Source: Larkinella soli (GTDB lineage Bacteria; Bacteroidota; Bacteroidia; Cytophagales; Spirosomataceae). Taken from it: a stretch of DNA of 64,000 nucleotides. Positions 1 to 9,264 of the stretch are shown here, one piece after another. The translations under genes were made by a program, and so were the position numbers. Below the pieces are notes generated by a model. That model ran no database searches, was not told the DNA's origin, and worked only from the letters and a program-made list of their open reading frames with translations. The stretch is taken from assembly GCF_003703975.1 (NCBI RefSeq), contig NZ_QTJY01000023.1, positions 1 to 64,000 on the forward strand. The letters are read 5' to 3'. Position 1 is the stretch's first letter, and every line of letters begins with the position of its first letter.

Positions 1-142
1 GGGCGGAGTTGCGCAGGAACTGACGCCGGTCACCGGCGGGCGGGGTGAGCGGCTGGCCGACGGGCTGCACCAGAGGTTGGGAAAGGGTTGAGGGTTCGGG
101 ATGCCGCTTGAGCATCTCCAGCAGGGTTTGCACCTTTTTCAT
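1..142 (-). CDS. Partial CDS, N-terminus of a probable twin-arginine exported protein
   Basis: Only the first 47 codons are inside the window; the gene runs off the left edge. The reading frame opens with an ATG at 142 and MKKVQTLLEML, passes through a Pro-rich stretch, and reaches DRRQFLRNSA, which resembles a twin-arginine (Tat) export motif (RRxFL) at residues 39-47. In Cytophagales this type of start is common in secreted oxidoreductases, sugar isomerases and sulfatases, but nothing here identifies the enzyme. It lies 45 bp downstream of the symporter gene on the same strand and may be the last gene of that operon. Function unknown. Confidence 0.55.
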   Translation of the reverse strand, partial: MKKVQTLLEMLKRHPEPSTLSQPLVQPVGQPLTPPAGDRRQFLRNSA

Positions 143-187
143 CGTAGTGATTAGAGAAAGATTCGGGCAATAACTATCATTTACAGG

Positions 188-1501
188 TTAGAAATCAACT
201 TTTGAGGCTTTCGGCCGGTCGGCGGGTTCGGGCAGCGGCTCCTCCTCTCGGGGCGGGCGGCTGCGCCACCAGTTGGCGAGCATCGACCCGGAGGTGTTCA
301 TCAGCGGGCCGAAAATGGCCGGAGCGAGACCGGTCGTAGCCAGTTGTCCCATCTGGAGCGCCAGCCCGGAAGCCATGCCCGCGTTCTGCATCCCGACCTC
401 GAAAGCCACCGAACGGCTCGACTGATCGTTCAGGCCCACGACCCGGCAGGTCCAGTAACCCAGCAGATAGCCGAGGGTATTGTGCAGAAAACAGGCCAGA
501 ATCAGCAGCAGACCGACTTCCAGCAGGCTCTGCCGACCGGCCGCCGTGATCACCGTCACGATCACCGTGATGCCGACCATCGACAACAGCGCCAGCACCC
601 GGTCGAGCCCCTCGCGCCGGCCGCCGGCGGCTTTGTGAAACGACCAGCCGGCCAGCGCCGGAAACACCAGGAACCACATCGCGTTCCAGACGGCGCCTTC
701 GGCCAGGTCGCCCTCGCCCATGTTCGCACCAAGGAAGTTTTTCAGGAGGATGATCCCGAAGTAAACAATCAGTTGGATGCCCACACTCCGGCGCGTCTGG
801 TTACCGTAGGCGAAGGCGTTGAACGTCAGGCCGGCCACGATGGGCAGAATGGTGATGTTCAGAATCTCCATGACCATCTTCCAGAAATCGACCGGAACGA
901 GCTGGCCCGCCAGCAGTTTCAGCAGCGCAGGCGTCAGAAAGGGTGAAAGCAGGGTCGAGAAGGCGGTTACCGTCACGGACAGCGGCACGTTCGCCCGGGC
1001 GATGAACGCCATGACGTTGGAAGCCAGCCCGCTGGGTGAACAGCCGACCAGCACGATGCCCATGGCGATGGCCGGAGGCAGCGGCAGGAACGTCGCCAGC
1101 ACGAACCCGATCAGCGGCATGATCACGTAATGGCTCACCACCCCGACCAGCACCCCCTTCGGATTCCGGAGAATCCCGGCAAAATCTTCCAGGCTCGACT
1201 GCGACCCCATGCCGAACATGATGATCTGGAGCAACGGGATGATCAGCCGCTTCAGTTCGAAGCCGCCCCAGCGCTGGAACCACTCGGGATGGTACATCGC
1301 CGTCGCGACGGCGGTCAGGATCAGTACCGTGAAGGTCAGGCCGCTCCAGACCGGGTCGTGCCGGATGCCGAGAGCCAGCAGCACCAGCCCGGCCAGAACC
1401 GGCCCGCCCGTCGCACTCCCCTGCCCGAGCAGGGCCAGGACGGCCGCCACCGTCAGCAGGATGACCCCAGCGCCCAGCAGGTAAGGATATAGTCTTTTCA
1501 T
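188..1501 (-). CDS. Bile acid:sodium symporter (BASS/SBF) family transporter
   Basis: A 437-residue polytopic membrane protein. The family imports organic anions (bile acids, pyruvate, pantoate and others) with Na+; the substrate here cannot be read. Family signatures are the GCSPSGLASNV block at residues 153-163 and EVGMQNAGMASGLA near 368-381, which correspond to the two crossover helices that bind Na+ in characterised members. GMGSQSSLEDF near 97-107 is also typical. The first 80 residues add two or three extra hydrophobic segments before the usual SBF core, as in many Bacteroidota homologues. The gene lies 19 bp after the SusD gene, so it is probably co-transcribed with the SusCD pair. 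Confidence 0.85.
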   Translation of the reverse strand: MKRLYPYLLGAGVILLTVAAVLALLGQGSATGGPVLAGLVLLALGIRHDPVWSGLTFTVLILTAVATAMYHPEWFQRWGGFELKRLIIPLLQIIMFGMGSQSSLEDFAGILRNPKGVLVGVVSHYVIMPLIGFVLATFLPLPPAIAMGIVLVGCSPSGLASNVMAFIARANVPLSVTVTAFSTLLSPFLTPALLKLLAGQLVPVDFWKMVMEILNITILPIVAGLTFNAFAYGNQTRRSVGIQLIVYFGIILLKNFLGANMGEGDLAEGAVWNAMWFLVFPALAGWSFHKAAGGRREGLDRVLALLSMVGITVIVTVITAAGRQSLLEVGLLLILACFLHNTLGYLLGYWTCRVVGLNDQSSRSVAFEVGMQNAGMASGLALQMGQLATTGLAPAIFGPLMNTSGSMLANWWRSRPPREEEPLPEPADRPKASKVDF

Positions 1502-1520
1502 CGTCGGATCAGATCGCCGG

Positions 1521-3062
1521 TTATTTATCCCAGAAAACGCGGGTATCCAGATCGTCGGGACCCTGCCGGGCCACGGCCACGTTGTAGTTCTCCGCGTTCA
1601 CCGACTTCTCGTTCAGCGGATAGGTCAGCCGGCGGATAAATTCGCCCTGAAGCGTTTTGCTCGGGTATTTGTTCGGCGTCAGGGCCGGAAAACCGCTCCG
1701 GCGCCAGTTGGCCCAGGCTTCGGGGCCGTTCAGGAACGAGGCCACCCAGTACTGGGTGTTGATCTGCTCCAGGGCTTTGGCCGGGTCGAAGGGGTTGGCG
1801 GTCAGGTAGGTCGTGATGTCGGTGGCCGGGACGGAGGCCGCGGCATCGTATTCCCGCATCTGGTTTAGGTGGGCCGTGACGCCTGCTTTGTAAAAATCCT
1901 CGGCTTTGCCCTGAATCCAGCCGCGCTGGGCGGCTTCGGCCAGCAATAGCTGCGTCTGGGCGTAAGTGACGTAATGCTGCGGGGCATCCACTTTCGCCAC
2001 CGTGCGCCGGTTGAGCTGCGAATATTTCCAGCCGCCGGAGCCGACGTTGCCCGGGTAACCCGTCGCCGTCGCCAGCGTGCCGTTGTCGAAACCCAGCGGC
2101 ATTCCGACCTGGGCGGCCGGGTTGTTGTCTTCGGTCGTGGCGGCCGGGTCTTTCGACGGTTCGGCGTATTTGGTGGCGATCGCCTTCAGGCGCGGGTCGG
2201 CGGTTTTCTTCAGATAATCCACGAAGGGCTGCGCCAGGTAGAAATTGGCCTTTTCCGTCCCGTTGAAGAGGTTCGCGTACGGGCTGGTGTATATGCTCGA
2301 ATACTGAATCTTCGCATTGTCGTCGTTCGACTGGAACACCCCGCCCTGCACGGCCTTCTGCACGTAGGTCTGTGCCTTCTGGGCGTCGACTTTCGTATAC
2401 CGCATCGCCAGCCGCAGGAGCAGCGCATTGCCGAGCCGCTTCCACTGGGCAATGTTGCCTTTATAGAACAGGTCGCCGGCTTCGATCCGCTTCGACGCGT
2501 CGAGGGCGGCCGTGGCCTGCTCCAGTTCGGTCAGCAGGTCGTTGTAAATTTCCGGCTGGGGGTCGTATTTGGGCAGGTTGATGCCGCCCAGAAACGCCTG
2601 CCCGGCTTCCCGGTAGGGCACGTCGCCGTAGGTATCGACCAGCACGCTGAAAACATACGCCCGCCAGATGCGCGACATATTATACAGGTTGCTGCGGGCC
2701 GGGTCGTCCTTCGTTTTGGCCATCACCTCCGACAGCAGCTTGATCGGGCCGTTATTGCCGTTGTTGGTGCCGCTGAAGAGGTTGTTCCAGTTGGCGCGGG
2801 AGTTGTCGCGGTAGTCCTGGTTGTAGTTGCCGCCGGTATTGACCCCGCCGAAGGGCGTCACGATCTGCTGCACGATGGCCGACTCATACATGATGGTCTG
2901 GGCCGAGAGGGTGGTCGAAAACTGGGCGTTCGAGAACAGGTAAATGGGGTCGATGGTGGTCGACTGCACCGGGTTGCGGTTCACTTCCTCGAACCCTTTG
3001 TCGCAGCTGCTCAGGCCCGCTGCCAGGGCGGTGATGGTCAGGAGGGATAGTATTTTTTTCAT
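1521..3062 (-). CDS. SusD/RagB-like outer membrane nutrient-binding lipoprotein
   Basis: A 513-residue lipoprotein that forms the surface lid of a SusCD outer membrane importer. The N-terminus MKKILSLL...GLSSCDKG is a lipoprotein signal with the lipidated Cys at about residue 20. The sequence resembles the SusD_2 (PF12771-like) subgroup: early FEEVNRNP motif, TPR-like helices, and a C-terminal NGPEAWANWRRSGFP segment typical of this subgroup. It starts 20 bp after the SusC gene stop, the standard susC-susD order. SusD_2 systems often import peptides or other non-starch substrates; the ligand cannot be predicted. Confidence 0.9.
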   Translation of the reverse strand: MKKILSLLTITALAAGLSSCDKGFEEVNRNPVQSTTIDPIYLFSNAQFSTTLSAQTIMYESAIVQQIVTPFGGVNTGGNYNQDYRDNSRANWNNLFSGTNNGNNGPIKLLSEVMAKTKDDPARSNLYNMSRIWRAYVFSVLVDTYGDVPYREAGQAFLGGINLPKYDPQPEIYNDLLTELEQATAALDASKRIEAGDLFYKGNIAQWKRLGNALLLRLAMRYTKVDAQKAQTYVQKAVQGGVFQSNDDNAKIQYSSIYTSPYANLFNGTEKANFYLAQPFVDYLKKTADPRLKAIATKYAEPSKDPAATTEDNNPAAQVGMPLGFDNGTLATATGYPGNVGSGGWKYSQLNRRTVAKVDAPQHYVTYAQTQLLLAEAAQRGWIQGKAEDFYKAGVTAHLNQMREYDAAASVPATDITTYLTANPFDPAKALEQINTQYWVASFLNGPEAWANWRRSGFPALTPNKYPSKTLQGEFIRRLTYPLNEKSVNAENYNVAVARQGPDDLDTRVFWDK

Positions 3063-3082
3063 AACAATCGGTCCGGGGGGGC

Positions 3083-6000
3083 TTAGAGTTTGACGTTCAG
3101 GTTGACTCCGAAACTCCGGGTGGTCGGCAGCGAGTGGGTTTCGATGCCCTGGATGTTATCCGAAGCACCCGAGAGGGCTTCCGGGTCCAGGTTGTCGAGG
3201 GACTTCCTGATCAGCAGCACGTTGTTGCAGATCGCCGATACCGTCAGGCCCTTGATGAAGGTCTTGTTGACGAACCGCGACAGGTCGTAGCCGATCGACA
3301 GGGCCCGCCAGCGCACGAAACCCGCGTCGTAGACGAACCGCTCGGCGTTGTTGGTGCTGCGGTAGCTGGAGTAGAAGTCTTCGGCTTCGACCTTCGTCGT
3401 GTTGGCCGAGCCGTCGGAGTTGACCCCGTCGAAGACCACCCCGCCCTCGCGGCCCACCAGCGACGCCTTCGAGAGGCCGTGCCGCAGGAAGTTCAGGTTC
3501 GAATTGGAAATCAGCTTGTGACCGGCCTTGAAGTCGACCTGCGTGAAGACACGGAATCCCTTGTAAGTGAGTGTGTTGAGCCAGCCACCGGTCCATTTCG
3601 GGATGGCGCTGCCGAAGGTGACGATGTCGCCGGCCACCGGCTTGCCGCCCGAGGTGATGATGCGGCCCTGCCCGTCGCGCTTGTAGGCGATGCCCCGCAG
3701 GGAAGCCATCGGCAGTCCGACCTCGTGCCATACCTCGCCGAAGAAGTCGCCCTGGCCCACCTTGAGCCGCTGCTGGCCGCCCGCCAGCGCCAGCACTTTG
3801 CTCTCGTTATAGGTGACATTGAAGGTGGTTTCCCAGTTGAATTTCGGCCGTTTGACCGGCACCAGCGTCAGCAGCACCTCGACGCCCTGGTTGCGCAGCC
3901 GCCCGACGTTGACCTTCGTCTTGTCGTAACCCGACGCGTTGGAGATGTCGACGTTCAGGATTTCATCGACGGTATTTTTCCGGTACAGGGCCAGATCGAG
4001 GCTGACGCGGCTGTCGAGCGCCCGCAGTTCCAGACCGACTTCGGCTTCCTTCACTTTCAAGGGCCGCAGGTTGGCGTTGGGGTTGACGCTGGTCGTCACA
4101 AACCCCAGCGCCTGTCCCTGCAGCGGGTTGGCGTTCAGGCTGTAATACAGGTTGTTCTGATACGGGTCGGTATCCCCGCCCACTTCGGCGTAGGCCGCCC
4201 GCAGCTTGGCGTAGTTCATCCAGACCGGCCGCTCGCGGAGGGCGTCGCTCAGCACGAGGCTCCCGCTGACGGACGGATACAGGTAGCTGTTTGAGGCCGG
4301 GTTGAGGGTCGAGAACCAGTCGTTCCGGGCCGTTACGTTCACGAAGGCGACGTTCTTGAACGAAAACTCGGCCGCGCCGTAGAGTGAGTTCACCTGTTTC
4401 TTGCTGTAGGCATACTGCGGGTCCTTGTTCTGCCCGTTCATGATCGTATACAGCCCCCGGATGTAAAAGTTGGTGGCCGATGCGCTGTTGTTGGTATACA
4501 CCTGCTGAAGCTGGTTGCCGCCCAGCGTCAGGTCAAAGCCGAAATGGCCGAAGTTCTTCGTCGCACCCAGCAGGAAATCCATGTTCCGCTCCCGGAACGT
4601 GATCACTTCCTGATAATAATACCCGTTGAAGCCCGTCGCGGCCGCCGACACCGAGCGCGTCCCGGTCGGGCGGTTGTACTCATACGGGCGGGTGTAGTAG
4701 TCCTGTCCGATGCGGCCCTGCACGTACAGCCAGTCCGTGAACTGGTAGCGAAGGCTGGCGTTCCCGAAAATCCGGTCCCGGCGGGCGTTTTCGAAGCGGT
4801 CGTAGGCCACCCAGTAGGGGTTGTTGCGGTTTGTGAAGCGGGAGGTGGCCCGCTCATAGCCGTTCTCGTCGTAGCGATTGGCCTCCAGCACCTTCATCGA
4901 CACCGTCGTGGCCGTGGTGTAGACCGTCGTGTTGGCGTTCAGGTCCTGCAAACCGACCTGCGGGGGGTTGTGGTTGAACTCGTTGGAATAGTTGGCGTTG
5001 AGCTGGGCCGTGAATTTCGGCGTAAACTGGTAGTTGAGGCCCAGGTTGAGGATTTTCTTGTGGAAATCGGAGTTCGGGATGATGCCGTTGGCGTCGGTAT
5101 TGGAAAACGAGAGCCGGAAACCGCCCTTGTCGCTGCCGCCGGAGAGGGCCACAGTGTTGGTCCAGGTGGTGCCGGTGCGGTAAAAATCCCGGATACGGTT
5201 TTTATAGGCCTGGTATGGGCGCTGCACCCCGTCGAACTGGTAGGTCGGCTTGCCGTCGATCTTCTCGCCGAAGCTGAACACCCCCGAACTCTGGGCCTCG
5301 CCCACGGTGCCCGGCCGCTTGCCGAACTCACCCTGACCGTATTCATACTGAAAATCCGTATAATCCAGCGCCCGGTCGGCCGTGAAGTTGGAGTTGATCT
5401 CCACCCCGATGCCCTGGCCGGTGCGGCCGGTTTTGGTGGTGATGACGATGGCGCCGTCCTTGGCCCGGAAACCGTAGAGGGCCGCGGCCGTGGACCCTTT
5501 CAGGACGGTGATGGTTTCGATGTCGTCGGGGTTGATCGACTGGAGTCCGTCGCCGGCGTCGGCCGCCGAGCCGGAGCGGTTGGTGGTTCCGTCGGTGTCG
5601 CCCTGGCGGCTGGAGAAGTTCGTGTTGTTGATCGGCACGCCGTTGACGATGATCAGCGGGGAGTTGTCGCCCTTGAACGACGACTGGCCGCGAATCCGGA
5701 TTTTGGACGTTCCGCCGGGGCCGCCCGTCGGGGCCGTCACGTTTACCCCGGCCACCTTGCCCTGGAGGCTGTTGCCGAGGTTGACGGTGCGGTTGGTCGT
5801 GATCTGCTCGGTATTGACGGTGGCGGTGGCATAGCCGACCTTTTTGGACTCTTTCCGGATGCCCAGGGCCGTCACAACCACTTCCTCCAGCCCTTTGGTT
5901 TCGGTCTGAAGAATGATGTCGATTACCGTCTGGCTGCCGACCGGCACCTCCTGCGTGGCAAAGCCGATGGAGGAGATGACCAGCACCCCGGTATTGTCGG

Positions 6001-6514
6001 GCAGGTTAAGGGTATATCTGCCTTCGCCGTTGGTGGTGGTGCCGACGCTGCTGTTGCCCCGGAGCCGGATGGTGGCCCCCGGCACGGGAAGGCCCGTATC
6101 GTCGGTGACGCGACCGGTGATGGTGACGGCCGCGCTGGCTTCCCCGCCGGCTTCCGTCTTCCGTAGCACGATGCGGGTGCCGATGACTTCGTAGGAGATG
6201 CCCAGCGGCACCAGCAGGCCGTCCAGCACCAGGGCCAAGCGTTCGTTGGCGACGTTCAGCGAGACTTTTTTACTGATCTGAACCGAGTTCGGGCTGTAGA
6301 CGAACTTCACCCCGATCTGCTTCTCGATCCGGCTCAGGACGTTCCGGACTTCGACCGATTCAAGGGAGAGCGTAATGGTCTTGTTGAGTACTTCCTGTCC
6401 ACGGGCATCGTGAGCGTAAGCGATTCCGCAACAGAGCGTTATGAGTAAAATCTGCGTCAATGAAATCCGCATCGCTTCGTAGAGAATCGTTTTAACGGAA
6501 AAGTTTTTTTTCAT
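3083..6514 (-). CDS. SusC/RagA family TonB-linked outer membrane transporter with STN domain
   Basis: A 1143-residue TonB-dependent transporter. In order: signal peptide ending near the Ala-His-Asp-Ala segment (about residue 36); a secretin/TonB short N-terminal (STN) domain at about 45-115, typical of transporters that signal to a FecR anti-sigma; a carboxypeptidase-like regulatory domain at about 130-205; the GLEEVVVTALG TonB-box-like stretch; a plug with a DGAIVITTK segment; and a beta-barrel to the C-terminal Leu. The STN domain fits the adjacent fecR and sigma factor genes: substrate binding would be relayed through FecR to activate transcription. Its partner is the SusD gene 20 bp downstream. 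Confidence 0.93.
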   Translation of the reverse strand: MKKNFSVKTILYEAMRISLTQILLITLCCGIAYAHDARGQEVLNKTITLSLESVEVRNVLSRIEKQIGVKFVYSPNSVQISKKVSLNVANERLALVLDGLLVPLGISYEVIGTRIVLRKTEAGGEASAAVTITGRVTDDTGLPVPGATIRLRGNSSVGTTTNGEGRYTLNLPDNTGVLVISSIGFATQEVPVGSQTVIDIILQTETKGLEEVVVTALGIRKESKKVGYATATVNTEQITTNRTVNLGNSLQGKVAGVNVTAPTGGPGGTSKIRIRGQSSFKGDNSPLIIVNGVPINNTNFSSRQGDTDGTTNRSGSAADAGDGLQSINPDDIETITVLKGSTAAALYGFRAKDGAIVITTKTGRTGQGIGVEINSNFTADRALDYTDFQYEYGQGEFGKRPGTVGEAQSSGVFSFGEKIDGKPTYQFDGVQRPYQAYKNRIRDFYRTGTTWTNTVALSGGSDKGGFRLSFSNTDANGIIPNSDFHKKILNLGLNYQFTPKFTAQLNANYSNEFNHNPPQVGLQDLNANTTVYTTATTVSMKVLEANRYDENGYERATSRFTNRNNPYWVAYDRFENARRDRIFGNASLRYQFTDWLYVQGRIGQDYYTRPYEYNRPTGTRSVSAAATGFNGYYYQEVITFRERNMDFLLGATKNFGHFGFDLTLGGNQLQQVYTNNSASATNFYIRGLYTIMNGQNKDPQYAYSKKQVNSLYGAAEFSFKNVAFVNVTARNDWFSTLNPASNSYLYPSVSGSLVLSDALRERPVWMNYAKLRAAYAEVGGDTDPYQNNLYYSLNANPLQGQALGFVTTSVNPNANLRPLKVKEAEVGLELRALDSRVSLDLALYRKNTVDEILNVDISNASGYDKTKVNVGRLRNQGVEVLLTLVPVKRPKFNWETTFNVTYNESKVLALAGGQQRLKVGQGDFFGEVWHEVGLPMASLRGIAYKRDGQGRIITSGGKPVAGDIVTFGSAIPKWTGGWLNTLTYKGFRVFTQVDFKAGHKLISNSNLNFLRHGLSKASLVGREGGVVFDGVNSDGSANTTKVEAEDFYSSYRSTNNAERFVYDAGFVRWRALSIGYDLSRFVNKTFIKGLTVSAICNNVLLIRKSLDNLDPEALSGASDNIQGIETHSLPTTRSFGVNLNVKL

Positions 6515-6731
6515 ACTTTTACTACGTTTTCATTCAATTTTTGGGTAAAAACAAGCCCCCTGTTCATCTGCGAAGATGAAGCCGACAAGCGTTCAGGAAG
6601 GGGTTTTTGAAGCCGATGATGCTGGAACCATCATCGGCTTTTTCGTGAAGCGGGAATGTTACGTTTTCAAAAAAGGAATTAAGGGTTTAGGAACAAGTAA
6701 TCAAGGTTTAAGGAATAAAGTAAAAGCTCGT
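6515..6731. promoter_or_regulatory. Intergenic region between fecR and susC, likely sigma-dependent susC promoter
   Basis: This 217-bp gap separates fecR from the STN-type SusC gene on the minus strand. In FecIR-type systems the cognate ECF sigma acts on a promoter in this position. I could not identify a clear consensus by eye. The gap also contains the hairpin at 6610-6640. Confidence 0.35.
6610..6640. terminator. Hairpin downstream of fecR
   Basis: AAGCCGATGATG (6610-6621) pairs perfectly with CATCATCGGCTT (6629-6640) around a 7-nt loop. The T-run follows the stem on the plus strand, although the genes here are on the minus strand, so it is a weak terminator for fecR. It may instead block antisense transcription or act as an mRNA-processing structure between fecR and susC. 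Confidence 0.5.
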
Positions 6732-7733
6732 TCAGGGGCAGCCTTTTCCGTTGATGAAAATGCTGGTTCCCCGGGTTTCATATTTGGCGTTCAATGATTT
6801 GCAGATGAGTTCAAGCTGCGTGAACAGGGGCAGCTCGTTGAGGTCGCCGTTGAACATGCAGCCGCTCAGGGCGTCGTTCTCCAGGAAGATGTCGATTCCG
6901 TAAGCGGCCTCCAGCCGTTTCAGCACGTCGGGCAGCGCCATGTTCTCAAACACGAAGCTACGGGTCGGACCGGGAGCCGCCAGTTTCTCCGGGCGCTCGA
7001 TCAGGGTCGGGATGAGCTGCTTGCTCTGTTTATCGTACGTAATTCGCTGGTTCGGCTTCAGAATCACTTCCTTACGGTCGGGTATAGACGCTTCGGTGTT
7101 CTCATAGACCGACACCCGGCCCGTCGCCACGGCCACCTCGATGGTTTTGGCGCCCTCGTAGGATTTCACGGTAAAGCTGGTGCCCAGCACCTCGGTGGTC
7201 AGATCCCCGGCCTGCACGATGAAGGGCTTGGTGGGGTCTTTCGTCACCTGAAAAAAGGCTTCCCCTTTCAGAAACACCCGCCGGTTTTTCCGGCTGAAGT
7301 GTTCGGGGTAGCTCAGGACGCTGTTCGGCTGCAATACCGCCACGCTGCCGTCTTCGAGCCGAACGGGCTGGGGCTTGCCGGCGATGTTGCGGATTTCGAT
7401 GCTGCCCTGCGCCGGGGCCGACTGCCCCACCGGAGCCGCCGACCGGCGGTATTCGCTCAGGACCCAGACCGCGCCGGCCAGCACGAGCAGCACGCAGGCC
7501 GCCATCGCCAGGCGGGCCCGGGTCAGCAGCGGACGAACCGCCGACGTTCCGACCGTTTTCGTATACAGCCGCTGCCAGATGCGCTGCCGGATGGCTTCCT
7601 TCTCCCCGGCTTCGACCGGCACCGGAACCTGCCCAACCCGCTCGTACCAGTCGAGAATGATCTTTTCCTCCTCCGGATCACAGGCTCCGGCGAGGTACTT
7701 TTCCAGTAATTTATCAAACTCGTGCTGTGACAT
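6732..7733 (-). CDS. FecR family anti-sigma regulator with DUF4974 C-domain
   Basis: A 333-residue inner membrane protein. The N-terminal cytoplasmic part (about 1-75) would hold the ECF sigma. A single membrane helix follows at about 78-96. The FecR domain spans roughly 115-215, with the typical VRLEDGSVAVLQPNS and VFLKGEAFFQVTKDPTKPF segments. The C-terminal DUF4974 domain (about 260-330, ALPDVLKRLEAAYGIDI) resembles an STN domain. It follows the sigma gene by 35 bp and precedes the STN-containing SusC, so the three make a classic cell-surface signalling cassette. Confidence 0.93.
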   Translation of the reverse strand: MSQHEFDKLLEKYLAGACDPEEEKIILDWYERVGQVPVPVEAGEKEAIRQRIWQRLYTKTVGTSAVRPLLTRARLAMAACVLLVLAGAVWVLSEYRRSAAPVGQSAPAQGSIEIRNIAGKPQPVRLEDGSVAVLQPNSVLSYPEHFSRKNRRVFLKGEAFFQVTKDPTKPFIVQAGDLTTEVLGTSFTVKSYEGAKTIEVAVATGRVSVYENTEASIPDRKEVILKPNQRITYDKQSKQLIPTLIERPEKLAAPGPTRSFVFENMALPDVLKRLEAAYGIDIFLENDALSGCMFNGDLNELPLFTQLELICKSLNAKYETRGTSIFINGKGCP

Positions 7734-7768
7734 TCGGATTCGGTTTTCGGCGTCCGGTGCAACCCCGG

Positions 7769-8353
7769 TTAATTATAGTTCTGATAGGCCCGCAACTGCT
7801 CTTTCAGCAATTTCATCGACTTGGTCAGATGGTATTCGATCGCTTTCTCCGACAGATTCAGTTCGTTGGCGATGTCGCGCACCGACCGGTTTTCGAAGCG
7901 GCTCAGGCGAAAAATCTCGCAGGTTTTCTCCGGCAGCTTCTTCATCACTTCCTCCACCGCCTGTGACAGATCGGCGAAATTCACCAGTTCCTCGGTGGAG
8001 AACGACTGCTGCATCTCGTGCAGAATCAAATACTCCTGCAGCCGCCGGTGGTTGATCTGCGACTTGATGTAATTGGTCGACAGGTGTTTGATGGACACCA
8101 CCAGATACATGCCCAGGTGCCGCACCACCAGCTGCCGCCGACGGTGCCACAGGCTCTCGAACAGATCGTGAACCAGCTCCTCAGCCTCCTCCTTCGTTCC
8201 GATCTGGTGATAGGCCACCCCGAAAAGCTTGTACCAGTAGCGGTTGTAGATTTCCTCGAACGCCCCGGCATCGTCGTCCCGGAGAAAACCCACCAACTGC
8301 TCTTCGGGAATTAGTCGATAATTCATCCGAGATACGTTCTGCTGTGATTTCAT
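7769..8353 (-). CDS. RNA polymerase ECF sigma factor (FecI-like, Bacteroidota type)
   Basis: A 194-residue ECF sigma factor. Region 2 is at about 25-95 (FEEIYNRYWYKLFGVAY, then EELVHDLFESLWHRR) and region 4 at about 135-185, with the recognition helix near SVRDIANELNLSEKAIEYHL. It should direct polymerase to the susC promoter and perhaps other targets when released by the FecR protein encoded next. An internal ATG at residue 10 (8326) is an alternative start. No strong TAnnTTTG promoter is visible upstream. Confidence 0.92.
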   Translation of the reverse strand: MKSQQNVSRMNYRLIPEEQLVGFLRDDDAGAFEEIYNRYWYKLFGVAYHQIGTKEEAEELVHDLFESLWHRRRQLVVRHLGMYLVVSIKHLSTNYIKSQINHRRLQEYLILHEMQQSFSTEELVNFADLSQAVEEVMKKLPEKTCEIFRLSRFENRSVRDIANELNLSEKAIEYHLTKSMKLLKEQLRAYQNYN

Positions 8354-8738
8354 GTATAGTCAATCTATCCGACGAAATCCCTAATTCATTTTAAATATTC
8401 TTTGAAAGATATAATTTTATAGAAGGAATTATAATTTTATCAGGATTCCTTCCGATAAATCCTATGTCATTTTTTCAGATGTGTTCCTGGTTTCAATGAG
8501 TTGGGGGGCGGGGCCGGGCTTCACCGGAGCCACCATTTTCCCTGAATGGCCGGCTTTCCGGAATACCTATCCTGACCTAACCCCCGAAAGGAACAAAATA
8601 GTGAAGCGGCCCCACCCCCCCAGACCACCCCCAGCCCCCTCCTTGCTAAGGAGGGGGAGCGCTCCGCCATTTTCAAAACCCTGCGAAGCCACCCCCTCCT
8701 TAGCAAGGAGGGGGCTGGGGGGTGGTCTGTTCCCCAAC
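8354..8738. other. Intergenic region carrying a GC-rich inverted repeat
   Basis: No convincing gene. The first 120 bp, next to the sigma gene, are AT-rich and probably hold its promoter. The rest is dominated by the inverted repeat at 8621-8729. A frame across the repeat is an artefact of Pro-rich translation. Confidence 0.7.
8621..8729. repeat. Long inverted repeat with palindromic core in each arm
   Basis: Left arm 8621-8657 and right arm 8692-8729 are near-perfect reverse complements, ending in CAGACCACCC and GGTGGTCTG. Each arm contains a self-complementary core of C-rich, TTGCTAAG and G-rich blocks (CCCCCTCCTT and AAGGAGGGGG around GC). The layout looks like a multicopy REP- or MITE-like genomic repeat, and the structure could also terminate transcription of the Dabb gene that ends at 8739. 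Confidence 0.8.
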
Positions 8739-9161
8739 TCAGACCGTCACCGCATTGACCGAGTCATAGACGGTTACTTTCGTCCAGAGCCCGGAGCAGT
8801 CCTCGACAAACTTGAGGTGCGTCGGGTGGGTCTGGTAGATGTCCTGGTCCTTGCGGTTGTTGAACACCAGCAGCAGCGAAAACTGGTAGGTGGTGTCGAT
8901 GACCGGCCGATTCGTGTCGGCCGGAACGCCGATGTGGGCGGTCTTGATGACTTCGATGGTCGGAAGCGTCTGGAGGCCCTTCAGGAGCCGGGCGCGGTCT
9001 TCCTTGCTGTCCGGATTTTTCATCCAGAAATAGACGTGGTGGACGAACATGTTGCTGACGGGTACGGCCTGGGCCTCGGTGGCGGCAGCGCCGGCCAGAC
9101 CGGCTCCGGCCAGGGCCAGGGTGGATTTCTGTAAAAATTCGGAACGCGTTACCTTTTTCAT
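8739..9161 (-). CDS. Secreted Dabb (stress-responsive alpha/beta barrel) domain protein
   Basis: A 140-residue protein. The first 35 residues form an export signal: TRSEFLQKSTLALAGAGLAG resembles a Tat signal with only one of the two arginines, and cleavage would fall after the Ala-rich stretch. The rest matches the Dabb family, a small ferredoxin-like dimeric barrel: VHHVYFWMKNPDSKEDRARL at the start, then a central hydrophobic strand (SLLLVFNNRKDQDIYQTHP) and HLKFVEDCSGLW. Family members include stress proteins and some cyclases or decarboxylases; no catalytic role is supported here. It is transcribed divergently from the AraC gene. Confidence 0.85.
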   Translation of the reverse strand: MKKVTRSEFLQKSTLALAGAGLAGAAATEAQAVPVSNMFVHHVYFWMKNPDSKEDRARLLKGLQTLPTIEVIKTAHIGVPADTNRPVIDTTYQFSLLLVFNNRKDQDIYQTHPTHLKFVEDCSGLWTKVTVYDSVNAVTV

Positions 9162-9264
9162 CGGTCGTTGTACGGATTAAGTGGCTGTTATCCATACAAA
9201 GGTGGTAGGATATGCGAAGGATGTACTTGTAAAAATCCATCATTCCTCAGTATTTTGTCGTCTC

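Noticed and set aside
4544-6166. 540-codon plus-strand frame opposite susC
   Set aside because: Shadow of the SusC gene; Arg/Gly/Val-rich without motif.
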